Part shown: positions 54,119-64,000 of the stretch, in pieces
Position numbering within the stretch: the first letter of the stretch is position 1
Layout of the letters: each line of letters opens with the position of its first letter
DNA from: Perkinsus chesapeaki
Lineage: Eukaryota > Perkinsozoa > Perkinsida > Perkinsidae
DNA length: 64,000 bases
Assembly (NCBI GenBank): GCA_013115145.1
Contig: JAAPAO010000023.1
Span: forward strand, 62,001-126,000
Direction: 5' to 3'
Notes under the pieces: generated by a model
The model's database searches: none
What the model saw: the letters and a program-made list of their open reading frames with translations, nothing else
What the model was told of the DNA's origin: nothing
Made by a program: the position numbers and the translations under genes

Positions 54119-54354
54119 TGCAAAAAATAACCTGTTCAAGAATTGACTAGTTCGCCGTTAATGTTCGACGTTAGCCTATCGACCTCGCTAGTATCTTTAC
54201 TGCAGCACTTAACAACGACACACTAGTAGTCCCATTCAAGTGTGCGCATTGGATTTAGCGCACGCCCCCGGAGACCAAATCTCGCTCGCCCTGGTAATCG
54301 ATATGAGCTATACTTGCCTCTAGTCAGCCTCTTTGTACAGGTAGTCCCGTCAAT
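54119..54354. promoter_or_regulatory. Divergent promoter region (GS 1 / eL36) with shared motif
   Basis: A 236-bp spacer between divergent genes. At 54287-54304 it contains the 18-base sequence CGCCCTGGTAATCGATAT also found in the alveolin B/U2AF spacer. The match lies 50 bp before the eL36 start codon. It is a candidate core promoter or transcript-start element. Confidence 0.55.
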
Positions 54355-54758
54355 ATGGCCGCGAAATCTGGCTTGGCCGCTGGCATCAACAAGGGTCACA
54401 CGCTCAACGTGCGTCAGCCCAAGGCTCTTAAGTCTTCTTACTCCGCTAAGAAGCATCTCGCTCGTGAGGTCGCCCGTGAGGTATGCGGCTTCGCTCCCTA
54501 TGAGCGTCATATGATGGAGTTGATCAAGATCGGCTCCGCTGCTAGTTTCAAGCGTGCTCTTAAGGTACTTACGGGAATGCGTTGACTACGTTGAATCGTA
54601 AATGGTTATTTTGATTATCCGTGATGGTTTGTTTGTTTGTTTAGTACGGCAAGAAGCGTTTGGGAACTCACAAGAGAGCCAAGGCAAAGCGTGAGGAGCT
54701 TCAGGCTGACATCATGGCTCAGCGTAAGAAGGCTCACGCTGCTCACGCCCATCACTAA
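54355..54758 (+). CDS. RPL36: Ribosomal protein eL36
   Basis: Two exons (54355-54564, 54645-54758) give 107 residues: [20 protein letters not shown], then [36 protein letters not shown] and [12 protein letters not shown]. Length and the GFAPYERRxMELLK signature match eL36 of the large ribosomal subunit. The intron (54565-54644, 80 bp) is longer than most here and ends in a T-rich tract (GTTTGTTTGTTTAG). It is a compact, highly conserved housekeeping gene, useful as an anchor for the region. Confidence 0.97.
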
Positions 54759-55115
54759 ACAACTCAATGCTGATGCACGTGAAGGTGGAGGCAGCTGTTC
54801 GACGACTACAACGATGATCAACGACGCTCTGTTTGCTGGTTATCGCTCATCACAGCAGTTGGTGCGGCAGACGCTGTTTCCAGTGCTGGACGGGAACTAT
54901 CCCTTCCCCCGGTGTTGCGTTAAGTATGGTGATGGTCGTGGTGGTGGTGACGGCAGATTTTTGTTGAATCGGGTCTGGCTTGTGCATAGCTTTGCCTGAA
55001 TTACTTCTGCTATATAAAATGGAGGCTGATTAGCGGCATTCTAGCGTATTTGTTGTGATTGCCGTCAGTCGTCTGATCAACAAGTTAATAATAATAATGA
55101 TGATCATCTGTTTTG
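54759..55115. other. 3' spacer of eL36
   Basis: No gene seen. Short frames and ATA/ATG triplet-rich stretches lead into the direct-repeat block. Confidence 0.4.
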
Positions 55116-55280
55116 CATAGTTCACTCTTACTGTTAGTGACGAACAATAACAATCACCATCTTTCGTCTGATTCCTCTCGTTGTCTGTGGTAATGATGAT
55201 ATTATTAGCATAGTTCACTCCGACTGTCAGTGACGATTAACCTAATCACCATCTTTCGTCTGAACTATCCCTCTGTCTGG
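55116..55280. repeat. Direct repeat pair, about 75 bp
   Basis: Copy 1 (55116-55190) and copy 2 (55208-55280) share TAGTTCACTC, GTNAGTGACGA and ATCACCATCTTTCGTCTGA, separated by a short ATGATGATATTATT stretch. The period is about 92 bp. Confidence 0.75.
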
Positions 55281-55289
55281 TAGCAGCAG

Positions 55290-55568
55290 CCTGTTTATAC
55301 TACCTGTGTCGGCTATTTGTCGCCCTCAGGAGGGAAACGCAGGCGATACCGCCGCATCCTGACTCCCATTACCGTCAATTGCTATCTGATGCATTGCCGG
55401 TTTAGTTTAGTCAAGTACATTTACACAGTGGAATGGTCGCCTGTTTATACTACCTGTTTTGGCTCTTTGTTGCCCTCAGGAGGGAAACGCAGGCCATAGC
55501 ATCCTCGGCTGGCTCCCATTACCGTCCACTGCCATCTGCTGATGCATTGCCGGTTAAGTTATGTCAGT
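55290..55568. repeat. Direct repeat pair, about 130 bp, period 150
   Basis: Copies at 55290-55417 and 55440-55568 share CCTGTTTATACTACCTGT, CCCTCAGGAGGGAAACGCAG, CTCCCATTACCGTC and GATGCATTGCCGGTT. The segment CCCTCAGGAGGG is a perfect palindrome. The block is in the 5' region of glutamine synthetase 2. Confidence 0.8.
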
Positions 55569-55685
55569 TACACCTCTATGTTCCCCTTAACATGATTTCC
55601 ATTTGATATTGCGAGGTGTTGAGAGTTCAGTGAAGAGTCAATGTTATGTCCTCCTTTCTGTAGCTCTTCTAGATAGTTCACAAGC

Positions 55686-58507
55686 ATGACGGTTGGCAGG
55701 CAAAAGGCTGTGATGTCGATGATTGACCGCAGCACTAATACCTCCCATACCGCGGACCTCTCGGAGACCCAAAACAACTTCGGCAAATACGTTTTCTCGA
55801 TCCGTGTAATGCAGAACCGTCTGCCATCGGAAGTGTTCAAGCATCTGAAGATATGCATGGAAGCCGGTCGGTTGGGGGTTGAGTATGTTTTTCAAGGCAG
55901 CCCCGCTGTTTCAGGAAGGCCCCTTGATCCCTCTTTGGCTGATACAGTCGCCGCTGCCATGAAGGATTGGGCTGTTGGTCTCGGTGCCACACACTTCACA
56001 CATGTCTTTTATCCACATACTGGTTCCACTGCGGAGAAGCACGAGAGCTTCATCGAGCCACGTGGAGACGGGACTGCCTTCACTATGTTCAACGGCAAAT
56101 CTCTGATCCAGGTAAACGGCAGCGATGACAAGCCGTTGATGATTCTCTCAGGGCGAGCCTGATGCGTCCTCCTTCCCGCACGGTGGCATCAGGGACACTT
56201 ACGAGGCCAGGGGCTACACTGCCTGGGACGTCACTGTAGGCGCCGCTCGTTTATTCGACACCCGTCGATACAGTTGTTGTTGTTTGTCAGTCCCCAGCCT
56301 ACCTCATGGAGAGGGGTGGCTGCCTGACCCTCTGTATCCCTACAGCCTTCGTGGCTTGGACCGGTGAGGCCATGGACCTCAAGACGCCACTGCTGAGGTC
56401 GATGCAGGTAGACTGCTGGCCAGCTGCGAGCGTGTCAGATTCGTATTCAGGCTGTCGCTGCCGAGGCCGAAAAGATGCTGGTGCACTTCGTTGGTGACGA
56501 GCCCATGGACCAAGTTGTGTCGTTCTGCGGCGCCGAGCAGGAGTATTTCCTTGTCGACAAGAAGCTCTTCGCGATGAGGCCTGATCTGGTCATCTGCAGC
56601 CGCACACTCTTCGGTCGATGCCCAGCCAAGACGCAGCAGTTCGATGACCATTACTTCGGCGCCATTCCCGACCGAGTGCTCAAGTTCATGACCGAGACCG
56701 AGAGCCTGCTGTACAAGCTTGGTGTGCCGATCAAATGCCGTCACAACGAAGTCGCTCCGGGACAGTTCGAGATTGTTCCGCTCTTCGAGACCGCTAATAT
56801 CGCCTCCGACCATCAGCACATCCTAATGCAAGTTTTGGATAACATTGCCAGCAAACATGGATTCAAGGCCCTGTTCCACGAGAAGCCCTTCAGAGGTGTT
56901 AATGGCTCCGGCAAGCATGTCAACTGGAGTATCGGCAACACCACCCAAGGTAAGCAGCAGCAGCGGTAGCCTGCACTAGAGCTGAGTGCAGGTAACCTTT
57001 TGAACCCGACAGACAACCCCGCTGACAACCTGCCATTTTTGATCTTCCTCTCGGCGGTCATCAGAGCGGTTGATCTACATTCGGGCCTTCTGAGGGCGAC
57101 GGTCGCCTCGTTCTCCAACGACCACAGGCTTGGTACAATACAGTCTTTCTCATCGAATGGTGCACTCTGCAATTTTCAGGCGCGCAGGAGGCGCCCCCGG
57201 CCATCATTTCGGTCTATTTGGGCGACCAACTTCAGGATGTTTTTGAGCAAATTCGTGCCACCATCAACTCGGATAATCGTCGAGGCTCTGGGGGATACAA
57301 TCTCGAGACTAGGGTAGGCGGCCCAACGCCGCGCGTTGGTGGGTTTGTCCAATCTGCTATCAGGTCCGCCGTAGTTCCCTCACACTTGGGGCCAACACCC
57401 TTCCCTCACTTAACAAGGATGCTGGCGACCGTAACAGGACCAGTCCGTTCGCCTTTACTGGCAACAAGTAGGCTGCCGCGGCGGCCACCGGGAACACACC
57501 CGATGCCAGGCCCTGTTGAAATGTGTGTTAGCTTTCTCCGAGAATGAGAACGGTTCTCGGTCAAGCCCCGGGATGTGCTCGTCTGTGACCCTCAGAAAAT
57601 CCAAACCGCAAAAGTTGGAATGTGAAAAAATCGCCGGAAATTTTTATCGAAAATTTTTTCGAACATACGTAGGTTGCGGAATAGTCCAACCGTGCTGACA
57701 GGTTTGAATTCCGTGCCGTTGGATCCAGCGAGTCCCTGTCCCCGGCTCTCATCATGCTCAACACTATGATGGCTGAGAGCCTGAGGGATATGCGGGCTCA
57801 ACTAGAGGAGCGGCTTGGTGAAGGGCTCTCCCTCGACTACGCCGCCAAGGCCGTCATTCGTGATGTCTACAGAGACCACGGCAAAGTCATCTTCAACGGT
57901 GATGGGTACTCGGACGCATGGAAGGAGGAGGCCGCTCGGCGCGGGTTGAAGAACCTCCAGAAGGCCCCCGAGGCATTGGCTGAATATTCCACTGAGGAGT
58001 CCATAGCCTTATTTGAAGGGACAGGAGTGATGAGCAAGTCGGAGGTTGTCTCCAGACAGAACGTCCTGCTTGAGCGCTACGCCAACATGGGTCGCGTGGA
58101 GGCCGAGTGCGCCCATAGAGTTGCTCAGACTCTTATCGCACCGGCGTGCATGCGCTACCTCTCGGAGGTCTCCGGAACTCTGAATTCTTCTAAGGCCGCT
58201 GGTGGCGCCCCGCGGTTCGTACAGGAGCAGTACGCAGCGCTGGGTAAGGGGATTGATGACCTTGGTGATGCCCTTAAGGAAGTGGAGACTGCCATGAATC
58301 ATATCAACGAGAAGGGTGATGTGATGGCTCATGCTAGGTCGGTGGCAGTTTTCCGACATTTTCCCAGAATTCGCTCTCAGGTATGCAGCTGACATTCTGA
58401 ACCCGGCTACCGAGAAGCTCCGTACTGTGGTGGACGCTCTGGAGCTACTCGTGGCAGATGATCAATGGCCCCTGCCTACCTACCAGGAAATGTTATTTAT
58501 GAAGTGA
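55686..58507 (+). CDS. Type III glutamine synthetase, copy 2
   Basis: The start at 55686 gives [20 protein letters not shown]. Spliced reading has [124 protein letters not shown] and the end [13 protein letters not shown]. All GSIII landmarks are intact, and it is closely related to copy 1. Nine introns were found: 55867-55914, 56112-56151, 56236-56290, 56408-56450, 56950-56991, 57133-57179, 57314-57363, 57467-57701 and 58338-58380. Only the sixth matches an intron position of copy 1. The eighth (235 bp) is unusually long and contains repeat-like sequence. Different promoters suggest different regulation, which cannot be read from sequence. Confidence 0.95.
57467..57701 (+). other. Long intron of glutamine synthetase 2 with element-like sequence
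   Basis: At 235 bp this intron is four to five times longer than its neighbours. It interrupts [10 protein letters not shown], which is continuous in copy 1. Its distal part (GTGAAAAAATCGCCGGAAAT ... GAACATACGTAGGT) resembles the block at 17895-17965. It also begins with a CGAGAA-TGAGAA-CGGTTCTCGG inverted repeat near 57537-57560. Confidence 0.55.
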
Positions 58508-58671
58508 TGATAATGTTATTATAGTCTAAGAGGAGTGCGGCTAGACCCGCTCCTCCGCAATGTCATTACTCGTTTTCATGTCATTATCTCTTGTCAAGTT
58601 CCCCACTAAGTACACAACACATCAATCACTTCCAACAGCGAACTCCGTCATGAACGAACATTTAACCCATT

Positions 58672-59106
58672 CGGGCGATTCTGGAAGCTCTGGCGCCGCG
58701 TAGCCTATCTCTGATGTTAGCAGTACGACGAGCAAGAGACATATGGTCGACCTTCACGTCGGGACCATTCACCAGTTCGCGCTGACAAGGACTATTGCTG
58801 GGTAGGAATTGGATAGACTTACTGCACGATGGACGCGATGGGCCAGATAGGCCTCCTTGAGCCTCTTAAAGGGGGCCTGGATGGCTCTCATGTGAGCGAT
58901 GATAGCGTTGTGGATGTCGGAGTCCGACAGGGACTTCTTTTGGGTTTCCTAAAATGAACAAGGTTATGTAGATCAGCGTGGAACGAATTGGATACCTCAT
59001 CATCATCGTCATCAATAATGTCCTTTTGTTTGGTCTTAGCCTTCTCAACGCCAGCGGCAATGGCCACCGCGAAAAGAATGTAAAGGATAATGTAACGGAA
59101 TAGCAT
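58672..59106 (-). CDS. Small secreted or vesicular protein, unrecognised
   Basis: The start at 59106 gives MLFRYIILYILFAVAIAAGV, a clear signal peptide. Then comes KAKTKQKDIIDDDDDE, an intron of about 47 bp, ETQKKSLSDSDIHNAIIAHM and APFKRLKEAYLAHRVHRA. A second short intron follows, and the last piece reads RELVNGPDVKVDHMSLARRT with an Arg-rich end and the stop at 58672. The mature protein would be about 90 residues, helical and charged. The aspartate run may be a processing or metal-binding site. No family is recognised. Confidence 0.6.
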
Positions 59107-59630
59107 TTAATAGAGAGTAAATAGCTAGGCAGTGCACCATGACCGCTCAGCTACCAGTTAAAGTCAGTTTGGGCGGAATAGATGCTTTTCTTTTAAGCCA
59201 GCCAGCCTCCTCTGTTTGAATTGAGTGTTCCTGCATCGTTACTTCAGCAAGGGCACTTTCTCAGCGACCACGGCGGGGTCGGAAATAGAAAGCCGCTCGA
59301 AAGGGCGATCGGAGGGATGCGCTGGGCGAGCGAGATTTTTGTGCCGGTGGAAATCTGGCCAGCGCGGCGCTCGAAAGTGGTCGCACAATTTCCACCTCTA
59401 AAAGGCTAATGCGACACTCAGAAACTGCATTGCTTATTGTAGTACCCCAGTTTATCGGACCAACCTGTTTCCGACAGTTCAGGGCTCACACTTCCGAAAA
59501 GGGCTCGCGGGACTACCACAGTCTTGTTCGACTGCGTCTAGGTTTCGGAGGCAGGCAACGACTCGAAAGCAGTGGTCGATGAAGGTGACAATAGATCGGG
59601 CGAGTCTCAATAGACTAGACGAACATCATC
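59107..59630. other. Spacer with an inverted repeat
   Basis: No gene seen. At 59342-59398 GGTGGAAAT and ATTTCCACC form an inverted repeat about 40 bp apart, within a GC-rich stretch that also repeats GCTCGAAAG (59297 and 59371). This could be a hairpin-forming element. Confidence 0.4.
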
Positions 59631-59702
59631 GGCTGTGTGGTCTAGTGGTATGATTCTCGCTTAGGGTGCGAGAGGTCCCGAGTTCAATTCTCGGCACAGC
59701 CC
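59631..59702 (+). tRNA. tRNA-Pro (anticodon AGG)
   Basis: A 72-nt cloverleaf. The acceptor stem GGCTGTG pairs with CACAGCC, with the discriminator base C. The D-arm has A box TGGTCTAGTGGTATG. The anticodon arm CTCGC-TTAGGGT-GCGAG gives anticodon AGG (Pro). The T-arm CCGAG-TTCAATT-CTCGG contains the B box. A short T run (CCCTTTCT) follows as a possible Pol III terminator. There is no intron. It is the only complete tRNA gene I can support in the window. Confidence 0.97.
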
Positions 59703-59984
59703 TTTCTGGCGGCTGACCATTAACTTTTTGTCGTGTGCACTGTTGTGCAGAGCTGCTCATTCCAGAAGGTCCCCTTGAACGCTCTGAAGTTGAAGCAAGA
59801 TAGATTACATCCTAACATATATACTATGCATCCATATATAGTGGACAGTAACGAGCGCAACATCAGTACATATATGATTAAAGTTCACAAGTGAATGAAA
59901 TTGCTTCTACTTTACAAAAAGGCCTCCGAATACGTTCAATGGTACAAAGCACCCGAATGCGAATGTTGAAAGATGTTCCGGCTC
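59703..59984. other. Spacer downstream of the tRNA gene
   Basis: No gene seen. AT-rich, with ATATATACTATGCATCCATATATAG-like short repeats near 59815-59845. Confidence 0.4.
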
Positions 59985-60549
59985 ACAGGTGGATGACGAA
60001 TTCAATCGGTGGGGGCTGCAGCTGTCATCGAATCTCGGATCCTCGCGTGAGCTTGTACAACAACACGTACCAGATCAGTCAGTTCATCGCGCGCTCGCAA
60101 AAGGTCTTCTCTATCATGATGGGCCATGTCAGAGTTTAAGCAGGCCAAACATGCACGCTCGAGTTGCACACCTGAAGAGATGCCATCTGCAATACAAAAA
60201 GGAATCTCCGCAACCTACGTTCCCGCAACAACCGTTCAAGTCGTCTTTCCTGCTCTTCGAAAACTCGGCCGAGTCGTTCCTGCTGCTCCCCACTATTGGA
60301 GTTCTCAGGTTCCGTGCTCGCATCACTATCACAGTCAGCAACTGATGTAACCGACACCGCGGAATCATCTGACATGAAAGCAATGAGTGGCCGATTACAC
60401 CTGCGGCTCGCACCTGCTGCATCGTCATCAGGGCTGGCAGCAGCTTCGGGTGCCGATGAGGCTTCCTGTACAGAAGCATCAGAGTGGAGGGATAAAAGAG
60501 GGCTTGTCATGCAACGCTCATAACATACAAAAGGCACAAGCTGATACAA
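59985..60549 (-). CDS. Small acidic/coiled-coil protein, unrecognised
   Basis: The minus-strand frame starting at 60549 has MYQLVPFVCYERCMTSPLL, a Ser/Asp/Ala-rich acidic region, and then a strong helix (RLGRVFEEQERRLERLLRER). After one or two short introns it continues REDLLRARDELTDL and LQPPPIEFVIHL to a stop near 59985. It lies directly downstream of the SF-assemblin-like gene on the same strand. Exon borders are uncertain. Confidence 0.4.
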
Positions 60550-60603
60550 AGCCCCTACGCCAGCGGAAGTCGTGCGATCGAACGCAAGTCGCGTATGTAT
60601 GTC

Positions 60604-61391
60604 TTAACTACCGTCACCGGCAGTTTGCTCTCCTTCACTCGAAACCTGCTGTTGCTGTTGTTGTTGTTGCTGTGCGTCTTTGTGGTGTGTCCTCTCCCCA
60701 CAGTAGAACGGCGAGGACTCGTCTCGTATGCTGATCCCCCATTCCCGCTCCAAGGCGTACTCCAGACTCGACAACTAAAGCCAAACAACTCCGTCACAAA
60801 ACAGGCTGTCATGCTCACCGATATCGCATCTTCCTTCCGTCGCTTGGCCACCGAGGCAGCGTCAGATAGTATCTTATCCAGTATGTCATTCCCCATCTTT
60901 TTCAACAGTTCAATCTGCAGCCAAAAGTAGCCCCGAAGGAGTCAGCAGGATCGGCCTCACCGTCGTGTCGTCCATTTCGTCCCCGCCCGGCACCAGAGCT
61001 CGAAGCTGCTCTGTCGTGAGGACATCTGGTAGGGGCGTCGCTTGGGACATACCGCCCAGCTGGGGATTACCGGACATACCGCAAACTCTACCAGAAAAGT
61101 GAAGCCCCTCGGCCAACTCAAGCGACTTGATTCAGAGAACACCTTCTGCATGGCCTCAAAGATTGGCGCATCTAAGCCCGCGTTGCAGGGCATCCGTGTA
61201 CTGATTAACCGCTGCTATTATATCATCGTCAGCCTGCGTTCTGGCTCGAGTCTCCAAATGCACTCCTACTCTATGGCATACCAAGGCTGGAGGAGGACGC
61301 TCTTTACCATTCTTAATCTTTGCCATTTCTTCCAGAAGGAAACCTCTGAACTGCTCATCCTCTGTGATGCGACAGTCAGGTCCGCCTGGGC

Positions 61392-61422
<31 letters not shown>

Positions 61423-62669
61423 GCCGCCGCCGAGACAAGATTACGGGAAGAGAGAGACGGGGGGAGGGGGAAGGAGGGAGACGCTTAGTAAGTGGAAACA
61501 GTGGAACTATTCCTAGTAGTTCTCCTGACGCAAGCCCCCTACTAGAAATGGGAATCGACATCAGCCTGCAAGATGCGGCCACGGAAGGAAATACATTTAC
61601 CACAAGCTGCTGCTGTTCTGTCCTACCAGCATTGCCTGATCGCCTCAGAGCCTCTACGTCCTTATCCAGACCAGATGTCTGTTGATCGAACACATTGCAC
61701 TCATTGGCGACCTTATGCTCTAAGCCCGTGCCTATCTCATCCAGCCTCTCCAACAGCTGCCAAGGACGTCCCCATCGCGTCACGGCGTCACAACTCACTC
61801 TCCGATCCCGCTCAAGCCACAGCTTTCTCTCGCTGCCCATCCGATCGCCAAGCTCCCGTATCTCCTTCTGGAGCGCCGATGCATCCACCAGCAGCTTCGA
61901 CGGCAGCTCTCCCCGGAACTGCAGCATCCCTCGCTCGAGTGTCGTCGTGCCTGCAGAATACCACTTCCCTAGAATGCCCCCATCGGCCCCTCGCCCCCCC
62001 ACGCATCGCCAACGCCTCGACGGCCTTCGTAGCCTTCTCCAGCTTGCCGAGGACTCTACTCTGCAGTTTATCCAACATTTCATTAGCCATTTGTTCCGTC
62101 ATCTTATTAAGGGTATTAGTAGACTCAGTACGTCTACGTATCTACCACCAAAGACCAGAGACGCCCTCCTGTGACTCCAAGACAACTGCAAGGAGCATCC
62201 CCTTGTTTAACTCCTTTCCAACCAGCCCGAGGACGAGGCTGATTCATACTCACTGGCTGATAAATGAAGTCATATATTCCGAGCTAGTCAGCAATATTAT
62301 GCTTCCTACTATGAATCTATCACCGTGGCCCGACGCACCTCATCCGAGAGCGCCTTGTCCAACTGGGACACCGTCTCCGCCATATCCTCTATACGGTGGC
62401 GGTCAGATGACCTGTACATAGCAACACTTAGCAGCGGACCAAGCGCCGTGCACTCTCCCCAATGCCGCCTTTCTCAGACTTCTCAATCGATCCGACAGTT
62501 CACTTCGAAAATGCAACTAGCGGCATCCTTCCTGCCTTCGTCTTGCTGCCTCCTCCTCAATAAGTTTGTCAAATCCAATAAATCTTTCCCCGACAGACAG
62601 TAGTTTGTTCCTCAGTCTCTCTGACCTGACCTCGCTCCCCACAGGTGTAGCCGATCCTCCGCTGTCCAT
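60604..62669 (-). CDS. SF-assemblin-like fibre protein
   Basis: The start at 62669 gives MDSGGSATPVGSEVRSERLR, then NKLLSVGERFIGFDKLIEEE, the KFxxFxxxxxEEEARRR-type entry of SF-assemblins. Spliced exons continue RIEDMAETVSQLDKALSDE, MTEQMANEMLDKLQSRVLGK, LERGMLQFRGELPSKLLVD, ALQKEIRELGDRMGSERKL and LLERLDEIGTGLEHKVANE. Then come ETRARTQADDDIIAAVNQYT and a last helix KKMGNDILDKILSDAASVAK with a Gln-rich tail ending at the stop 60604-60606. Heptad-rich coiled coil dominates. SF-assemblins build striated fibres at basal bodies and, in apicomplexans, guide daughter cell formation. One intron has a (GTT)10 pyrimidine tract next to its 3' splice site. The first-to-second exon junction is tentative. 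Confidence 0.72.
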
Positions 62670-62927
62670 CTAAATTCTCCACTACAGTCACTGTGACGCT
62701 CCTTCAGCAGCTCACCTTCACCGGAGACGCCGAATAACTTCTCGAGGATTCGCCGCTAGGTGTGCCACCTACCCAAAACTGTTATTTTTGTTATCACCGC
62801 AAAGGCGTCACCATTACTAACTTTCCAAGGCGGAGTCAACGAGGCAGATGCCATATCAAGACCTACAACCCCACTAATGTCACGACTAACACAATTTCTG
62901 TCTCCCTTGAGAATAGAAACTAATAAC

Positions 62928-64000
62928 TTAACGTTTGCTCTGTCGGGCCTCCTCCAATAGCAGCTTTGCCGGTCCAGGATTAAGTCTGTCCTCTGCCCTC
63001 ATTGACTTCATCATATTCCTTCTAACTTCTCTATCAACAGCAACATCATCTGTTACATCCACATGTGTATCCTCTGGCGCCATCGTCATTTGAAGCTCCT
63101 TATCGAGCTCCTGCATGTATCTGATCATTGATGCGTGAAAGATATGCGCAGATCTCCCCGATGCAGATAACAGCTTGGCGCCCACCCTTGAGAGATCCGA
63201 TGGAATATATTCAAAGTACACTCTTCCCTCTTAGAGCAGCCGAGCGGTCACTCTATATAAGCTCACGCCCGAGCTTCTCAAGTGCCCACCCATGGATCTC
63301 CGGCATTATAAGATCATCGACAAAAGAGATAAAGTACCACACTTCGAGTGCGGCCCTACAAACGCGCTCTCCCTAGACTCACTTTCGCATTTCAGCATCC
63401 CCAAACTCCAAGTCGTCCTCATCACCAGACTCCGACATATCATCATCCACCTCATCATCATCAAATCCCTCTCCTCGATCCTCTCCATGAGAATCTAAGC
63501 AACACCCATATCCCTCACACCCCACCATGAGCCCGTACTTTCAACCCCGAGAATGCCAGATGCCCTATTCATCAACTCGTTCAACCTGCTAGTTACATCC
63601 CGGAGCTCCTCTTGCTCCTCTGAGGTAAGTTCATCTACAAGGAAGCATTTCCTTAACGAGAATCCTCGCCATCCATCCACCTTGCCCTTTAGCTGCTTCG
63701 TTCATGGCCTCAGTCAACCAGGTGTCGCTGTCACTTGGACCATCGTACTTTGCGAAACGCTCGAACTCGACAGGCTGCCGAACGGTAAAGCAATCTTGTT
63801 CCAAGCACTGCCTACCTCTCCCTCACTAGTCTGGATAACATCCCCCAGGCCCATGCCCTCCTCAAAGTGGGCCGTGTCTTTATTATTAGCCTTTACAGCG
63901 CAGTGTGCTGCCAGAGACACTAGACGACCCAACATAACTAAAGCAAGGCAAACTCTAAAGCCCAGCGAACGCAGGCCTCTCAGCAATCTCCTACGAGGAA
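62928..64000 (-). CDS. Acidic protein, unrecognised, possibly cut by window edge
   Basis: Minus-strand exons read KDTAHFEEGMGLGDVIQTSE, VEFERFAKYDGPSDSDTWLT, EAMNEAAKGQ, LTSEEQEELRDVTSRLNELM, a long Asp/Glu run (DDDEVDDDMSESGDEDDLEF) and finally YFEYIPSDLSRVGAKLLSAS. The last exon continues with a helix MIRYMQELDKELQMTM and ends LLLEEARQSKR (stop at 62928). Introns of 44-50 bp lie near 63485-63530, 63627-63672 and 63768-63812. The 5' end is near or beyond 64000. No family is recognised; the acidic run suggests a nuclear or chaperone-like role, which is speculation. Confidence 0.5.

Noticed and set aside
54487-54500. GCTTCGCTCCC in the eL36 coding exon as another intron-motif copy
   Set aside because: It encodes the conserved GFAPYE residues of eL36, lies in an exon, and diverges from the motif after the common 10 bases.
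1-64000. CRISPR arrays, bacterial operons, insertion sequences
   Set aside because: No regularly spaced direct repeats, no ribosome binding sites and no transposase genes; the dense GT-AG introns show nuclear eukaryotic DNA.

Overview
The window is eukaryotic nuclear DNA, most likely from a perkinsozoan alveolate (Perkinsus-like). Several things point there. Two adjacent genes encode alveolins, the alveolate cortical proteins with repeated EVPxxxYVE-type units. An SF-assemblin-type coiled-coil gene and two type III glutamine synthetases lie nearby. Genes are dense and cut by many very short GT-AG introns, mostly 39-60 bp. There is no operon structure; genes lie on both strands with short spacers. 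Species is inference; alveolate is well supported.

Layout. 1-2.9 kb (minus): AT-rich exon fragments, including a TPR protein of STI1/HOP type and a second, unrecognised conserved exon set. 3.0-5.4 kb (plus): a WD40 gene resembling WDR89. 6.5-12.3 kb: two large, nearly intronless genes of unknown function, one a membrane protein with a single in-frame TGA. 12.3-21 kb: four head-to-tail Pho80/P-type cyclin genes. 21.5-23.3 kb: a SWIM-RING-ZZ-RING ubiquitin ligase like ZSWIM2. 23.8-29.2 kb (minus): two alveolins. 29.7-32.6 kb: a U2AF large-subunit-like splicing factor. 33.9-36.8 kb: choline/ethanolamine kinase with 12 introns. 37-39.9 kb: a YIF1-like Golgi membrane protein. 40.4-42.2 kb: an unknown basic protein. 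42.3-45.1 kb: chaperonin CCT7. 45.3-47.3 kb: a PRP38-family splicing factor and upstream exons. 47.4-49.8 kb: a small acidic protein and a PMP34-like carrier. 51.8-58.5 kb: two type III glutamine synthetases flanking ribosomal protein eL36. 58.7-64 kb: a small secreted protein, tRNA-Pro(AGG), an SF-assemblin-like gene and an acidic protein that may run off the window.

The most interesting signal is inside the introns. A 14-16 bp motif (CGCTTCGCTCCGCTAA or its reverse complement) recurs in at least eight places. Seven are introns supported by protein alignment across the junction (choline kinase three times, CCT7, PRP38, cyclin D, the 40-kb gene); the eighth (WD40 gene) has less certain borders. 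In forward orientation the motif lies where a branch site should be; in reverse orientation it can form the 5' splice site. This looks like a family of mobile introns (introners). Separately, several introns carry antisense tRNA-like sequence; the last choline kinase intron carries nearly a whole tRNA-like body. The two glutamine synthetase paralogues share only one of about eleven intron positions, which fits rapid intron turnover.

Exon borders were worked out by eye from GT-AG signals and reading frame. Gene spans are more reliable than individual exon edges, and spans in the first 6 kb are the least certain.
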